The notes: generated by a model from the letters alone, not told the origin. DNA of 45,413 nucleotides from an uncultured Verrucomicrobiales bacterium (GCA_937922595.1 CALAIY010000117.1:1-45413), one strand, 5' to 3'; shown: positions 35,986 to 44,319, counted from the first letter of the stretch. Numbers and translations: made by a program.

Positions 35986-36573
35986 TTACTGTTTAAGGAA
36001 CGATTCCATGTCGCGCCAGAGTTTATCGAAAGAGGGCGAGTTTTCACGGCAGAGCGCAAGATCAAACTGTGCGGCGAGCGCGGGCTGGTCTCTCATCTCA
36101 CTGTATCGAGGTGGGAATGAACGTTTCTTGAGCCATTCTTTGGCACCTCGAATTGATTCGGGATCCACGGGGATTTCTAAATCTTTCGGCAAGCCCCGCT
36201 TTCCGGAAAGCGAATTTGCTGAGGCGATGAACCAGTTTTCAAATTCGCAGCATGCCATATTTACGAAAGTTGGTCTAGGCTTTACCCTACTCCTAAAAAA
36301 ATTCAATAGGGTGGGGGCCTCTTGAGCAGGACAAGAGCGATCTGCATCAAAGACGAAAAGCACACCGTCTTCCGGTTGAAGGCATCGGGCAGAGGCTACA
36401 GCAATTGCATCGTTACGAGCATCGCAATCCACCAGTAGCTTCGTTCGAGGAAGCCTGATGGGGCGTGGGATGTCGATATACCTGTCTGGAGCGATTGCCG
36501 TGAAAATCCGCTGCAATAGTATGGGGACTGCAATAACATCGGCATGTCCTTCGACTATGGTTACAAGCCTCAT
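35986..36573 (-). CDS. DUF4276-like TOPRIM protein
   Basis: 195 aa from the ATG at 36573. The order of motifs is that of a TOPRIM-like nuclease: Glu8 in VTIVEGHADV, D76-x-D78 in VFVFDADRS-like LFVFDADRS, and an ENWF segment near 112-115. This matches DUF4276 proteins, which are found next to AAA ATPases. The start codon shares its A with the ATPase stop (TAATG), so the two are translationally coupled. A split OLD-like nuclease/ATPase is the likely arrangement; catalytic activity is not shown. Confidence 0.75.
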   Translation of the reverse strand: MRLVTIVEGHADVIAVPILLQRIFTAIAPDRYIDIPRPIRLPRTKLLVDCDARNDAIAVASARCLQPEDGVLFVFDADRSCPAQEAPTLLNFFRSRVKPRPTFVNMACCEFENWFIASANSLSGKRGLPKDLEIPVDPESIRGAKEWLKKRSFPPRYSEMRDQPALAAQFDLALCRENSPSFDKLWRDMESFLKQ

Positions 36574-37727
36574 TAACTGTGAGCGGGAAGTAATTGACCC
36601 ATTCGGAGAAGCTCTCCGGGAGTCGTGAGATCGTCGATAACACACTTTGTTCCGACCTGATCTAGCGGCCGTAGTTGGGTGGCTCCGTATTCTTCAGAGA
36701 CAACAATGATTGATTCGGGAGAGATGCCTTTCCTATCTAATAATTCGGGGCTGTGACTCGTGACCAGGATTTGGCAAAGAGCACTAGCTTCTTCCAGAGC
36801 ATCGTAAATTGCTGCTGTTGCCGCGGGATGAAGTGCAATCTCTGGTTCTTCTATAGCGATAAGTGATGCGTTTTGTGATTGATCTTCATAGTTTTGGGAG
36901 AGGGCGACGAGGATTGCAATAGCCCGGAGTGTTCCGTCTGACATGCTACTGCCGAAGAAGAGGCTTTCTGTATGTCCATCTCCTAATCTCTTCATAAGAG
37001 CCAATGTCTCGTCTCGTCCGGTTTGGTGCGCAAAGATCGTTGAGATTCCGGGAGTAATGGCTGAAAGAAAATCTAGAATCCTATCCTTCTGAAGCTTAGT
37101 GAGTTTTGCGAAAATGCTGGCAGCATTTCCTCCATCAGGGCGAAGTCGATGATGAGTGTCAACAGGGCGAGAACCTGCAATTACGACGGGACTGAAATTG
37201 TAAACCCTCATTGAGCAGATCGCATTGAAAATAGGCGTAAAGGAATCGTCGCCGGAAATTCTTATTAGTGAAAGTCGGTCATGCTGCAGCTTCGGGGGCG
37301 AAGTGATCGTTGATTCAGCTATTATTCCGGCGTCAACCGAATAGAAAGAACTCTCAGATAATTCTTGTGAGGTAATGCTGCATTTTTCGTGGTAGATTAC
37401 GGTTTCGCTCTGCTCGTTGAGGCCAACAGTTACAGAGAATTCCCCTTTGGTTGAATCCGGGAGAGCGAAGTCAAAAGCAATGGAAAACATTGAATTTGGT
37501 ATCCCGTCTTTATTAGAGATTTCAGATACCCCACCCCGTGATCTGACTGCATAATCTAAGGAGATATTTGCTGCATCAGCAACGAATTCGAGAGCATCAA
37601 GGAAGTTGCTCTTCCCTGAGCCGTTTGCTCCGACGAAAAAATTGAGCGCACCAAGTTCCACATCGCACTCGGCGATGCTTTTGTAGTTTTTGAGGCGGAC
37701 GCGTCGGATGAAGATGGAGGATCGCAC
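36573..37727 (-). CDS. OLD-like AAA (ABC-type) ATPase
   Basis: 384 aa ATPase of the COG4637/AAA_21 type. The beginning IRRVRLKNYKS and FVGANGSGKSN (Walker A, 33-40) are typical, followed by an ABC-like signature SMSDGTLR (261-268), Walker B LIAIEEPEIALHP (289-301) and the H-loop VTSHSPELLD (322-331). The start is GTG at 37727. The gene is coupled to the DUF4276 gene. Such pairs occur in phage-defence and conflict systems (compare OLD, PARIS, Gabija), so an immune role is an inference from architecture only. Confidence 0.85.
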   Translation of the reverse strand: MRSSIFIRRVRLKNYKSIAECDVELGALNFFVGANGSGKSNFLDALEFVADAANISLDYAVRSRGGVSEISNKDGIPNSMFSIAFDFALPDSTKGEFSVTVGLNEQSETVIYHEKCSITSQELSESSFYSVDAGIIAESTITSPPKLQHDRLSLIRISGDDSFTPIFNAICSMRVYNFSPVVIAGSRPVDTHHRLRPDGGNAASIFAKLTKLQKDRILDFLSAITPGISTIFAHQTGRDETLALMKRLGDGHTESLFFGSSMSDGTLRAIAILVALSQNYEDQSQNASLIAIEEPEIALHPAATAAIYDALEEASALCQILVTSHSPELLDRKGISPESIIVVSEEYGATQLRPLDQVGTKCVIDDLTTPGELLRMGQLLPAHS

Positions 37728-37791
37728 AGTGTTGGAAGATTCGGGCTGATGAGGCGCTTGTCAAAACCGCGCCGCTGGGCATGGGTGGGGA

Positions 37792-38244
37792 ATGATGACG
37801 GATGATGATCGACGGTTTCTCGCAGAGGCAGTGAAAGAGGCGGAACTTGGTTGGGCGGAGGGGGGAATTCCGGTTGGGAGTGTGCTGGTGAAGGATGGTG
37901 AGATCCTCGGGCGCGGGCATAATAGGCGTCAGCAAAATGGGAGTGTGACGCTCCATGGTGAGATGGATGCGCTAGAAAATGCGGGCCGCTTGCGAGCGGA
38001 TGTTTATAAAGGCTGCACGATTTATACGACGCTTTCTCCGTGTCCGATGTGCTCGGGGGCAATTCTTCTTTATCAAATTCCGCGCGTGGTCATGGGGGAA
38101 AATGTGAGTTTCCAGGGAGATGAGGAGCACCTTCGAGCAAAGGGGGTGGAACTTGTGCTTGCTGATGATCCTGCGTGCAAAGCGCTGATGGCGCGGATGA
38201 TGGCGGAGAGGCCGGAGCTGTGGGCGGAAGATATCGGTGTCTAA
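37792..38244 (+). CDS. Cytosine deaminase, yeast Fcy1 type
   Basis: 150 aa zinc-dependent deaminase. H55-A/G-E57 (LHGEMD) and C84-P-M-C87 (TTLSPCPMC) bind zinc and supply the catalytic Glu. The whole length resembles yeast cytosine deaminase (Fcy1) as I recall it: GRGHN near residue 41, LENAGRLRADVYKG, YQIPRVVMGENVSF, and the end ERPELWAEDIG against the yeast ERPQDWFEDIG. This favours cytosine to uracil conversion (pyrimidine salvage) over tRNA adenosine deamination. An ATG at 37795 is an equal start. Divergent from the ATPase gene (64 bp) and overlapping the convergent stop by 4 bp. Confidence 0.85.
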   Translation: MMTDDDRRFLAEAVKEAELGWAEGGIPVGSVLVKDGEILGRGHNRRQQNGSVTLHGEMDALENAGRLRADVYKGCTIYTTLSPCPMCSGAILLYQIPRVVMGENVSFQGDEEHLRAKGVELVLADDPACKALMARMMAERPELWAEDIGV

Positions 38245-38747
38245 ACTTGGCCTTTTTTCTTCCAGGAGTAAGCACTTCGCTCGGGGTCTTTGATCTCGAT
38301 CCATTCGGAGGGGTGGGCATTGCGGGCGCGGATCTGCCATTGCTCTTCTTGGATTTCGGAGAGGAGGACGTTACGATCTGTGGCGAGGCGGCGCATGAGG
38401 AATTGGCGGTCGGCATTTTCGGCTTCGACGATGTTTTTCACGTAACTTGCTTCAAATCCTTGGGGCACTTCGCGAACGGTGAGAAGACCTCGGTGATTTT
38501 CGCCGATGGCTTGGTTGTTTTTTAGATTTTGAATCTCTCCCATGCGGTTTCTCTGGCGCTCGATGGCGGCGTCGTATTCGGCGGCCTGGGCGGTCTCGGA
38601 GGGTTTTTCCCCGGCGTGTTGGTAGACATCGACGCGCATCTTGATGTCGATGGGGTCGATTTTGATTGGCGTTTTTGTGCCGATGTCGATGGTGGGTAGC
38701 TGGCAGCTGGCGAGCGTGAGGGAAAGGAGGGGGAGAAGCCGGTTCAT
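38241..38747 (-). CDS. YnbE-YdbL fusion lipoprotein (DUF1318)
   Basis: 168 aa. A lipoprotein signal ends in TLAS-C15. The next 40 residues (QLPTIDIGTKTPIKIDPIDI) match the small lipoprotein YnbE of E. coli, and the rest (GLLTVREVP, then EAENADRQFLMRRLA) matches YdbL/DUF1318. In E. coli these are two genes downstream of ydbH; here they form one protein, and its start overlaps the YdbH-like stop by 4 bp (ATGA). YnbE is reported to stack with YdbH to form an inter-membrane lipid bridge, with YdbL limiting its polymerisation. The fusion is my interpretation from motifs and gene order. Confidence 0.75.
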   Translation of the reverse strand: MNRLLPLLSLTLASCQLPTIDIGTKTPIKIDPIDIKMRVDVYQHAGEKPSETAQAAEYDAAIERQRNRMGEIQNLKNNQAIGENHRGLLTVREVPQGFEASYVKNIVEAENADRQFLMRRLATDRNVLLSEIQEEQWQIRARNAHPSEWIEIKDPERSAYSWKKKGQV

Positions 38748-41656
38748 GGTGTGGAGCTGATAGTGGGTGGACGGAAGCGGACGTCGTGGGATTCAATTTC
38801 AATTTTACGCAGGCCGGAGGGGCCTGCGAGTTCGACGAGGGCGGTGCCTTCGTAGCCGCTCGTGGAGATGTCGATTGTGGCTTTTTCGTAGGCGAATTGC
38901 TGAAGCATATCGAGACCTACTGCGGCAAGTTGCTTGGTGAGTGCGGGTGTTTCTGGGGAGAGGTTTTCGACGAGTTCGGCGAGTGCTAGGATGTCGATAT
39001 TTCCGGGTGTTTTGGAATTGAGCTTTGCCTGCATTGTGAGGTGATCGAGAGTGGCGAGATCGCCTTGCGCGATGACTTCGGCATCTGCTGTGCCGGTCAT
39101 ATTTACGGCAGTCGGTGTGAGCGCGGTGGTAAGTGGGGAGAATTCGATTCCGGTCGCGGTGACCCAGCCATCCCAGGACCAATTTTGATCGAGGTAGAGG
39201 TTTACCGCGCCTTTGGTGTAGCTTCCGTAGGCGTAGCCGCCAAACTGGGCGTAAACGCCGTCTTGATTGTAGGTGACGGAAAGGTAGGCGTCGGTGAGTT
39301 CGAGTTGCTCGAAGATGATGCGGTCGGCTTTGAGGGTTTCAACGACGTTGGAGATGTTTTGTCCGATGGGGAGATTGAAGTCGACTTCGCCGGAGAGGCC
39401 GAGGATATCGAGTTCGAGGTCGAGATTGAATGCGTTGAGCGGATAGTCGCCTTTTGGGATTGAAATGCTGACTAACTTACTATCCGGAGAATTTGGATCG
39501 GCGATATCGAAGGAGAGCTGGCCGTCAATGAACCTGGTGCGGCCAGCAAAGGGGAGCGGTCGAAGGCCGGGTGTGGGGCGTCCTTTTGGTGCGAGGATGA
39601 GTGAGCCGTCGATTGCTTCGATGTTTTTTACAGTCCAACCGCTCGCTTGGGATGGTGGTGTTGATTGGGGGCTGGTGGGTTGTTTCTGGAAAAATTCGAC
39701 ATACCAGAAAAGATGTTCGCCGATATAGAGTGCGGGGCGCAAGACTTCTACGTTTTCAATTTCTTGCCTTACTAGGCCGCCGAGAGTGAAGGTGACGGCG
39801 AGCTCGCCAAATTCGATGACGGGGATGAGGGGGTTTAACTTAGAGGCGAGGGTAACTTGCGAGAGGGTAAGTTGTTGCGATTTTTCAGAAGTGGTAAGCC
39901 CTTCTCGAGAGAGGGGGAGGTCTTTGATCTGGGTATTAATTGCGAAGGGGAGGGGAGGGAGTCCGGGAAGAATATCGGAAAGGATGGCGTCGCTTTTGGA
40001 GATCGAAAATATGCCGAGCGTCCATGGTTTTGATGGAGCGGTTTCCGCCGCAGGTGGTGGGGAAACTGTGGGGGGGGCTAGATAGTCGACAATGTGATTA
40101 CTGATCGTGGTGTGGGCTCCGGATACCGCGATGGAGTCGACGTGGTGGGTGTCGAGGATCGTGGTCGGATCGAGGGTGATGTCTACTTTGGCGATGTAGG
40201 CGAAGGGTGGGGTTTCCGGCTTGGCGGTGGCTGCGGTGACGTTTGCGATGCTGAGTGTGCATGTGGTGTCGTCGGTGGAGGTGGCTGTGAGCGTGCCGGT
40301 GAGTGCGGGGCGTCCTTCGAGTGGTGAGGGGGTGGTGGCGAAGCGGCCTTCGGTGATTGTGAGATCGTGGAGGGTGGCGGGGATCTGGGCGTCGGGAGTG
40401 AGCTTGAGGAGTGTGCTGGCGGTTTCGAGCGAGGCGGTGCCGAGGTCTTTGGGGAAGCGGATTTTCGTTTGTGAGAGGCGGAGTCCTTGTTTCGTGGGGG
40501 AGCTAGCCTTTCCGTTTTGGTAGGTGAGATGGGATAGGTCGAGGTGGGCGCTTGTGAAGACGTCACCAATTTCGGGGAGGGATTTTAGGGTGATATCAAT
40601 GGCGGCAGATCCGGAGGCAATATGGATTGGGGGAATGCTTGGAGGGGGAGTGCCTGGAGATTCGGTATTAGTATTTTCGTAGGTGTAATTAAATGTGCCG
40701 CCGGGAAGATCGAGATTGCTGAGAGTGATGGCTTCTGAGGATAGTGACCAGTCGGTGACAAAGGAATTGAGCGTGAGATTCCGAATGGGGGAGCCGTCGA
40801 GGCTCAGGGTGCCGGAACCGATTTTGGAGGTGGGGGAAAGGGTGGCGGCAGTGGCTGTGAAGTCGAGCGGGGCGAGCGCATCTGGTAGGGTGGCTGTGCC
40901 GGTGATCGTGAGGGTCTTTAAGGTGGGAGCCGGGAGGAAGTCGATGGTGGTGGATGCTTCGGAAACGGAAATGGTCGTTTTGTCGGCAAGTGTGGCTTCG
41001 GTGTTGGTGATCGTGAGTGTTTGATCTTCCGCTATAAGTTGAGAACCGGCTAGGCGGATGTCGGAGCCCTCGTAGGTGATCACGGTAGAGATAGCGGTGC
41101 CATCTGGAAGCTTGGCAGAAATTTTGGCGTCGGCGATGGCGATTCGTCCAAGCGTGAGGCCTCCGGCGGCTGGAGGAGGGGGAGGGGGAGGGGAATCGCC
41201 GGGAGTTTTTGTGGGCGCCTGGAAGAGTGCCGTAGGAAGTGCGGCGCTGAGACCGTCGATTTCGATGGATTCAATGTGGAGTCTACGCAAGCCATCGACA
41301 TCGAATGTCGTGGTGACGGTTTTAGCGGAAGCTATAGGGGCGGTGTGATTCGGTGCCGAAATGGCGACGTCCTCGAATGCAATGCCGTGGAGGCCAAGAA
41401 AACGGGTTTTTCCGGCGTCGATTTGGTAGGGGGCAGCTGCACGCTCCAGTGCAGCCATGAGGAGGTCGGCACGGTAGAAATACGCAACTGTAGCGATGGC
41501 GGTGAGGAGGAGCGCGAAAATCGCGCCCGTGATGAAGAGGCGCAGCAGCCATCTGCGTGCGCGGCTCCTGCGCGGAGCTGTTTCTGGGCGATCAGCTACG
41601 CTCGCCACCGGTGGAGCGGGATCTGCCCGTAATCTCGATGAATGATTCAGCTTCAT
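38744..41656 (-). CDS. YdbH-like AsmA-family envelope protein
   Basis: 970 aa. A basic N-terminus leads to one transmembrane helix (about residues 38-62), followed by a very long periplasmic part rich in short beta-strands with Thr/Ser and Pro-rich loops, as in AsmA-like lipid-transfer proteins. The C-terminus (FAYEKATIDISTSGYEGTALVEL) resembles the end of YdbH. The identity rests on architecture and on the adjacent YnbE-YdbL partner. The ATG at 41656 overlaps the upstream lipoprotein gene by 65 bp; no other start keeps the membrane helix with a normal leader. Likely role: phospholipid movement between the two membranes. Confidence 0.7.
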   Translation of the reverse strand: MKLNHSSRLRADPAPPVASVADRPETAPRRSRARRWLLRLFITGAIFALLLTAIATVAYFYRADLLMAALERAAAPYQIDAGKTRFLGLHGIAFEDVAISAPNHTAPIASAKTVTTTFDVDGLRRLHIESIEIDGLSAALPTALFQAPTKTPGDSPPPPPPPAAGGLTLGRIAIADAKISAKLPDGTAISTVITYEGSDIRLAGSQLIAEDQTLTITNTEATLADKTTISVSEASTTIDFLPAPTLKTLTITGTATLPDALAPLDFTATAATLSPTSKIGSGTLSLDGSPIRNLTLNSFVTDWSLSSEAITLSNLDLPGGTFNYTYENTNTESPGTPPPSIPPIHIASGSAAIDITLKSLPEIGDVFTSAHLDLSHLTYQNGKASSPTKQGLRLSQTKIRFPKDLGTASLETASTLLKLTPDAQIPATLHDLTITEGRFATTPSPLEGRPALTGTLTATSTDDTTCTLSIANVTAATAKPETPPFAYIAKVDITLDPTTILDTHHVDSIAVSGAHTTISNHIVDYLAPPTVSPPPAAETAPSKPWTLGIFSISKSDAILSDILPGLPPLPFAINTQIKDLPLSREGLTTSEKSQQLTLSQVTLASKLNPLIPVIEFGELAVTFTLGGLVRQEIENVEVLRPALYIGEHLFWYVEFFQKQPTSPQSTPPSQASGWTVKNIEAIDGSLILAPKGRPTPGLRPLPFAGRTRFIDGQLSFDIADPNSPDSKLVSISIPKGDYPLNAFNLDLELDILGLSGEVDFNLPIGQNISNVVETLKADRIIFEQLELTDAYLSVTYNQDGVYAQFGGYAYGSYTKGAVNLYLDQNWSWDGWVTATGIEFSPLTTALTPTAVNMTGTADAEVIAQGDLATLDHLTMQAKLNSKTPGNIDILALAELVENLSPETPALTKQLAAVGLDMLQQFAYEKATIDISTSGYEGTALVELAGPSGLRKIEIESHDVRFRPPTISSTP

Positions 41657-42023
41657 CACCGCCGTGGCGGGCGCGCATCCGGAGTCCATGCTCGTGGGCA
41701 ATTGCCCAAAGTAATTGGCGTCGTGTAATGCCGAAGCTTTCGATGTTCACCAGTTTACCGGTATCGGGGAGGTTGGTGATTTTGTAGTTGAGGTCGGCAA
41801 AGACGGGTTGGGTGAAGACGTCTTTAACCGGGGTGTCGATCATGTAGACCTCCACAGGCGTATCGAGCCAGGTATTGAGCGGCTCATAGGTGTTATAGAG
41901 AAATTTCTGTGGCACCACTGCCAGCGGCGCGGAGGATTGCCGCTCACTTGTAGGGACAATGGTCTCACAAGAGGTGAGGCATCCGGCAAAGATCGAGGCA
42001 AGGAGGAATGGGATCGGGCGCAT
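41592..42023 (-). CDS. Lipoprotein with STN/secretin-N0-like domain
   Basis: 143 aa. A signal peptide with lipobox LTS-C19 is followed by a domain (about 55-135) with the pattern of STN domains (YMIDTPVKDVF, NIESFGITRRQLLWAIAHEHGLRMR). STN domains occur at the N-termini of secretins and TonB receptors; here one stands alone as a lipoprotein. It overlaps the YdbH-like start and follows another small lipoprotein gene by 55 bp, so it may belong to the same envelope system. Confidence 0.6.
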   Translation of the reverse strand: MRPIPFLLASIFAGCLTSCETIVPTSERQSSAPLAVVPQKFLYNTYEPLNTWLDTPVEVYMIDTPVKDVFTQPVFADLNYKITNLPDTGKLVNIESFGITRRQLLWAIAHEHGLRMRARHGGDEAESFIEITGRSRSTGGERS

Positions 42024-42078
42024 AGCAGGGTTAGACTAGGTTAGTGGGAGAACGTTGCAAAAGAATCCTTAACATCGC

Positions 42079-42429
42079 TTAAAGATCTTGATTTTGCCCG
42101 ATGGCTCCCTGCACACGCTGTCGTTCACGGAATATCCGAGGTGTCGTTTCGGTGCGCGTGTCCACCTGATTGGCGAGGGTGTTGTGTCGAAGGAGTGAAT
42201 CGTTCGCCCTCCGTTCGACCTCTTTATTTAGCAGTGCGACTTCTTCTCGATATTGGGGAGCATCAAGCTCGCCGCTCGCGTGGCGATTCAGTAAAGCATC
42301 GTATTCAGGCTTGGCCGTTTCCGCCGCTTGGCGATAGTGCGATACAAAATCGTCATCCTTTGGGGTCGTCGAGCACGAAAGGGGTAGCAGCGCGAAGGCT
42401 GCAAGAATCAGGCGAGGGGAGGGGAGCAT
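42079..42429 (-). CDS. Small lipoprotein of unknown function
   Basis: 116 aa. The lipobox is LPLS-C19, followed by a soluble, mostly helical, charged domain with heptad-like spacing (about 45-80). First gene of the minus-strand run that leads to the YdbH-like operon, divergent from avtA (86 bp). No family is recognised. Confidence 0.6.
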   Translation of the reverse strand: MLPSPRLILAAFALLPLSCSTTPKDDDFVSHYRQAAETAKPEYDALLNRHASGELDAPQYREEVALLNKEVERRANDSLLRHNTLANQVDTRTETTPRIFRERQRVQGAIGQNQDL

Positions 42430-42515
42430 TATTATCCATTATCTTGCCCCCTTCACTGGGGGCGCGGCAAGACAGAAATCACGCGCGCCTTCGAGCATTG
42501 TGGCTAACATCAGCG

Positions 42516-43808
42516 ATGAATTTTTCCCCAATCGGCCAACGCCTCGCCCAGAAAAGCGGAATCCTTGAGCTCATGGACGACCTTGGCAATGCCCTCGCCA
42601 CCGATCCTGAAATGCGCATGCTCGGCGGGGGCAATCCCGCCGCCATTCCCGCCGTCCAGCAAATCTGGCGCGATCGCATCCAAGTTCTCCTCACCGAAGA
42701 CGGCGGCTCCGGCCTCGACCGCGCGCTAGGCACCTACGATCCCCCTGCGGGAAACCCTCGTTTCCGCCAAGCCCTCGCCTCTCTTCTTCAGCGTGAATAC
42801 GCCTGGAAAATCGAGTCCGAAAATGTCGCCATCACCCCCGGTGGCCAGGCCGCGTTCTTCTTCCTTCTCAATTTTCTTGCCGGCGCCGATCGTAAAATCC
42901 TCCTCCCTCTCGTCCCCGAATACATCGGCTACGCCCCGCAAGGCCTCGATCCCTCCCCCATCTTTACTGCCTGCGCCCCCTTAGTAGAGCTCGACCCCGC
43001 CGATCCTCATCGCTTCAAATATGCCATCGATTTCGACGCCGTTGAGAGCCGCCTAGCCCAAGGCAATATCGCCGCCATCTGCGTCTCCCGCCCCACCAAT
43101 CCTTCTGGCAACGTCCTCACCGACGCCGAAATCGCCCGCCTCCAATCCCTCGCTCGCACCCACGGCATCTACCTCATCATCGACGGAGCCTACGGCACAC
43201 CCTTCCCGGAAATCATCTTCACTCCACCCGGTACCACCACTCCCACCTGGGATCCTGAGACCACCATCGTCACCCTTTCCCTCTCCAAGCTAGGTCTCCC
43301 TGGCACCCGCACTGGCATCGTCCTCGCCGCGCCCGAAATTGCCGCCGCCATCACCGCCGCCACCGCAAACGTCGGCCTCGCCAATACCTCCATTGGTCAA
43401 GCTATCGTCACCCCTCTCATCGAATCCGGTGAAATCCTCACCATCGCCCGCGATACCGTCCGCCCCTACTACGCAGACCGCTCGCGCTCCGCGCAAACCG
43501 CCCTCTCCGCCGCATTCGCTCCATTCCCCGACACCCCCTGGCGCGCCCACCAATCCGAAGGAGCCCTCTTCCTCTGGCTCTGGTTCCCCGGCCTCCCCAT
43601 CACTGCCGCCGAACTCTACCAACGTCTCAAAAAGCGCAAAGTCCTCGTCGTCCCCGGTCACCACTTCTTCTTCGGCCTAGAGACGCCCCTCGATGCCCAG
43701 CACGAATGTGTCCGCATCACCTACTCGCAAAGCGAAACCATCGTCCAGGAAGCGCTCGCCATCATCGCCGAAGAAGTCGCCCACGCGTTCGAACTCTCCT
43801 CCACATAA
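42516..43808 (+). CDS. avtA: Valine-pyruvate aminotransferase AvtA
   Basis: 430 aa PLP-dependent class I/II aminotransferase that makes valine from 2-oxoisovalerate using alanine or 2-aminobutyrate. It closely resembles E. coli AvtA throughout: MLGGGNPAAIP near residue 35, LAPEYIGYA-like LVPEYIGYA, CVSRPTNPSGNV, SLSKLGLPG with PLP-binding K258, and EGALFLWLWFPGLPIT and VPGHHFFFGL near the end. The ATG at 42516 gives the family beginning; a longer open frame upstream (42141) reads through the antisense of the lipoprotein gene. Third codon positions are very C-rich, unlike the dcw genes. Confidence 0.95.
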   Translation: MNFSPIGQRLAQKSGILELMDDLGNALATDPEMRMLGGGNPAAIPAVQQIWRDRIQVLLTEDGGSGLDRALGTYDPPAGNPRFRQALASLLQREYAWKIESENVAITPGGQAAFFFLLNFLAGADRKILLPLVPEYIGYAPQGLDPSPIFTACAPLVELDPADPHRFKYAIDFDAVESRLAQGNIAAICVSRPTNPSGNVLTDAEIARLQSLARTHGIYLIIDGAYGTPFPEIIFTPPGTTTPTWDPETTIVTLSLSKLGLPGTRTGIVLAAPEIAAAITAATANVGLANTSIGQAIVTPLIESGEILTIARDTVRPYYADRSRSAQTALSAAFAPFPDTPWRAHQSEGALFLWLWFPGLPITAAELYQRLKKRKVLVVPGHHFFFGLETPLDAQHECVRITYSQSETIVQEALAIIAEEVAHAFELSST

Positions 43809-43817
43809 TCCACGTGG

Positions 43818-43839
43818 AGGGACGGGTTTCGTCCCGTCC
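43818..43839 (+). other. Hairpin after avtA
   Basis: GGACGGG (43820-43826), loop TTTCGT, and CCCGTCC (43833-43839) form a stable stem just after the avtA stop. There is no T-run, so intrinsic termination is doubtful; it may stabilise the 3' end of the mRNA or be a copy of a dispersed palindromic repeat. Confidence 0.55.
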
Positions 43840-44075
43840 AGTAATCCGAGGGACTCTCACCCTCGCCCCTCAAACAAGCCGCACTCAAAGCTGGCTCGCT
43901 TCCTCGCGCCCATTCCCAGACCGCAGGCACCTCCATTTCGCCAAAAAGTTAGGATACCTAAATAATTCACCTTTCCCGAAGAAACGCCCACCAAGCACCT
44001 CAAAAACACCCTATTTCTCAAAAAATCCTCAATTTTTCTTGACCAATCCCCACTTTTCAGCACCCACCCCAAACC

Positions 44076-44130
44076 ACACAATATAGCGCTTTTTACCAAA
44101 AATCACTTCCCACACCACTACATATTGTGC
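44076..44130. promoter_or_regulatory. Pair of NrdR-box-like sites
   Basis: Site 1 (44076-44091) matches the left ten positions of the NrdR consensus (ACACAATATA). Site 2 (44115-44130) matches the right half (ATATTGTG). Each has one degenerate half. Starts are 39 bp apart, longer than the usual 31-32 bp, so the call is tentative. Confidence 0.4.
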
Positions 44131-44230
44131 ATACTCTTCCCCGGCTCATGACGTAAAGCACCGCGAGCCACCCCATAAAGCACAAGCTCCCCATAATATC
44201 ATAAAACCCATACTGTAATCCTCTCTAAAT

Positions 44231-44272
44231 CGCATTTTTGCGAAATTTACCAGAAATAGGATGCAAAAATGC
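44231..44272. promoter_or_regulatory. Two GCA-N4-TGC dyads spaced 31 bp
   Basis: CGCATTTTTGCG (44231-44242) and GCAAAAATGC (44263-44272) are both dyads of the form GCA-N4-TGC. Their centres are 31 bp apart, three turns of the helix, as expected for paired dimers of a regulator. They lie about 90-130 bp before the nrdB start codon. Confidence 0.5.
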
Positions 44273-44319
44273 CACGAATCGCCACTCTCCCAAGAGCCGA
44301 TATTCCTCCAAAGAATCCG

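Noticed and set aside
41080-41301. Possible disruption of the YdbH-like gene by low-complexity Pro-rich DNA
   Set aside because: The Pro-rich stretch keeps the frame and the protein is continuous to its end; it is a linker, not damage.
42141-42515. N-terminal extension of AvtA
   Set aside because: The extra residues are the antisense of a lipoprotein gene and its promoter; AvtA homology begins at 42516.
43818-43839. Hairpin after avtA as an intrinsic terminator
   Set aside because: The stem is good but no T-run follows on either strand, so it is listed only as a hairpin.
43857-44099. Possible 80-aa minus-strand gene between avtA and nrdB
   Set aside because: Low-quality composition, no neighbour in phase, and it covers the NrdR-like site; treated as non-coding.
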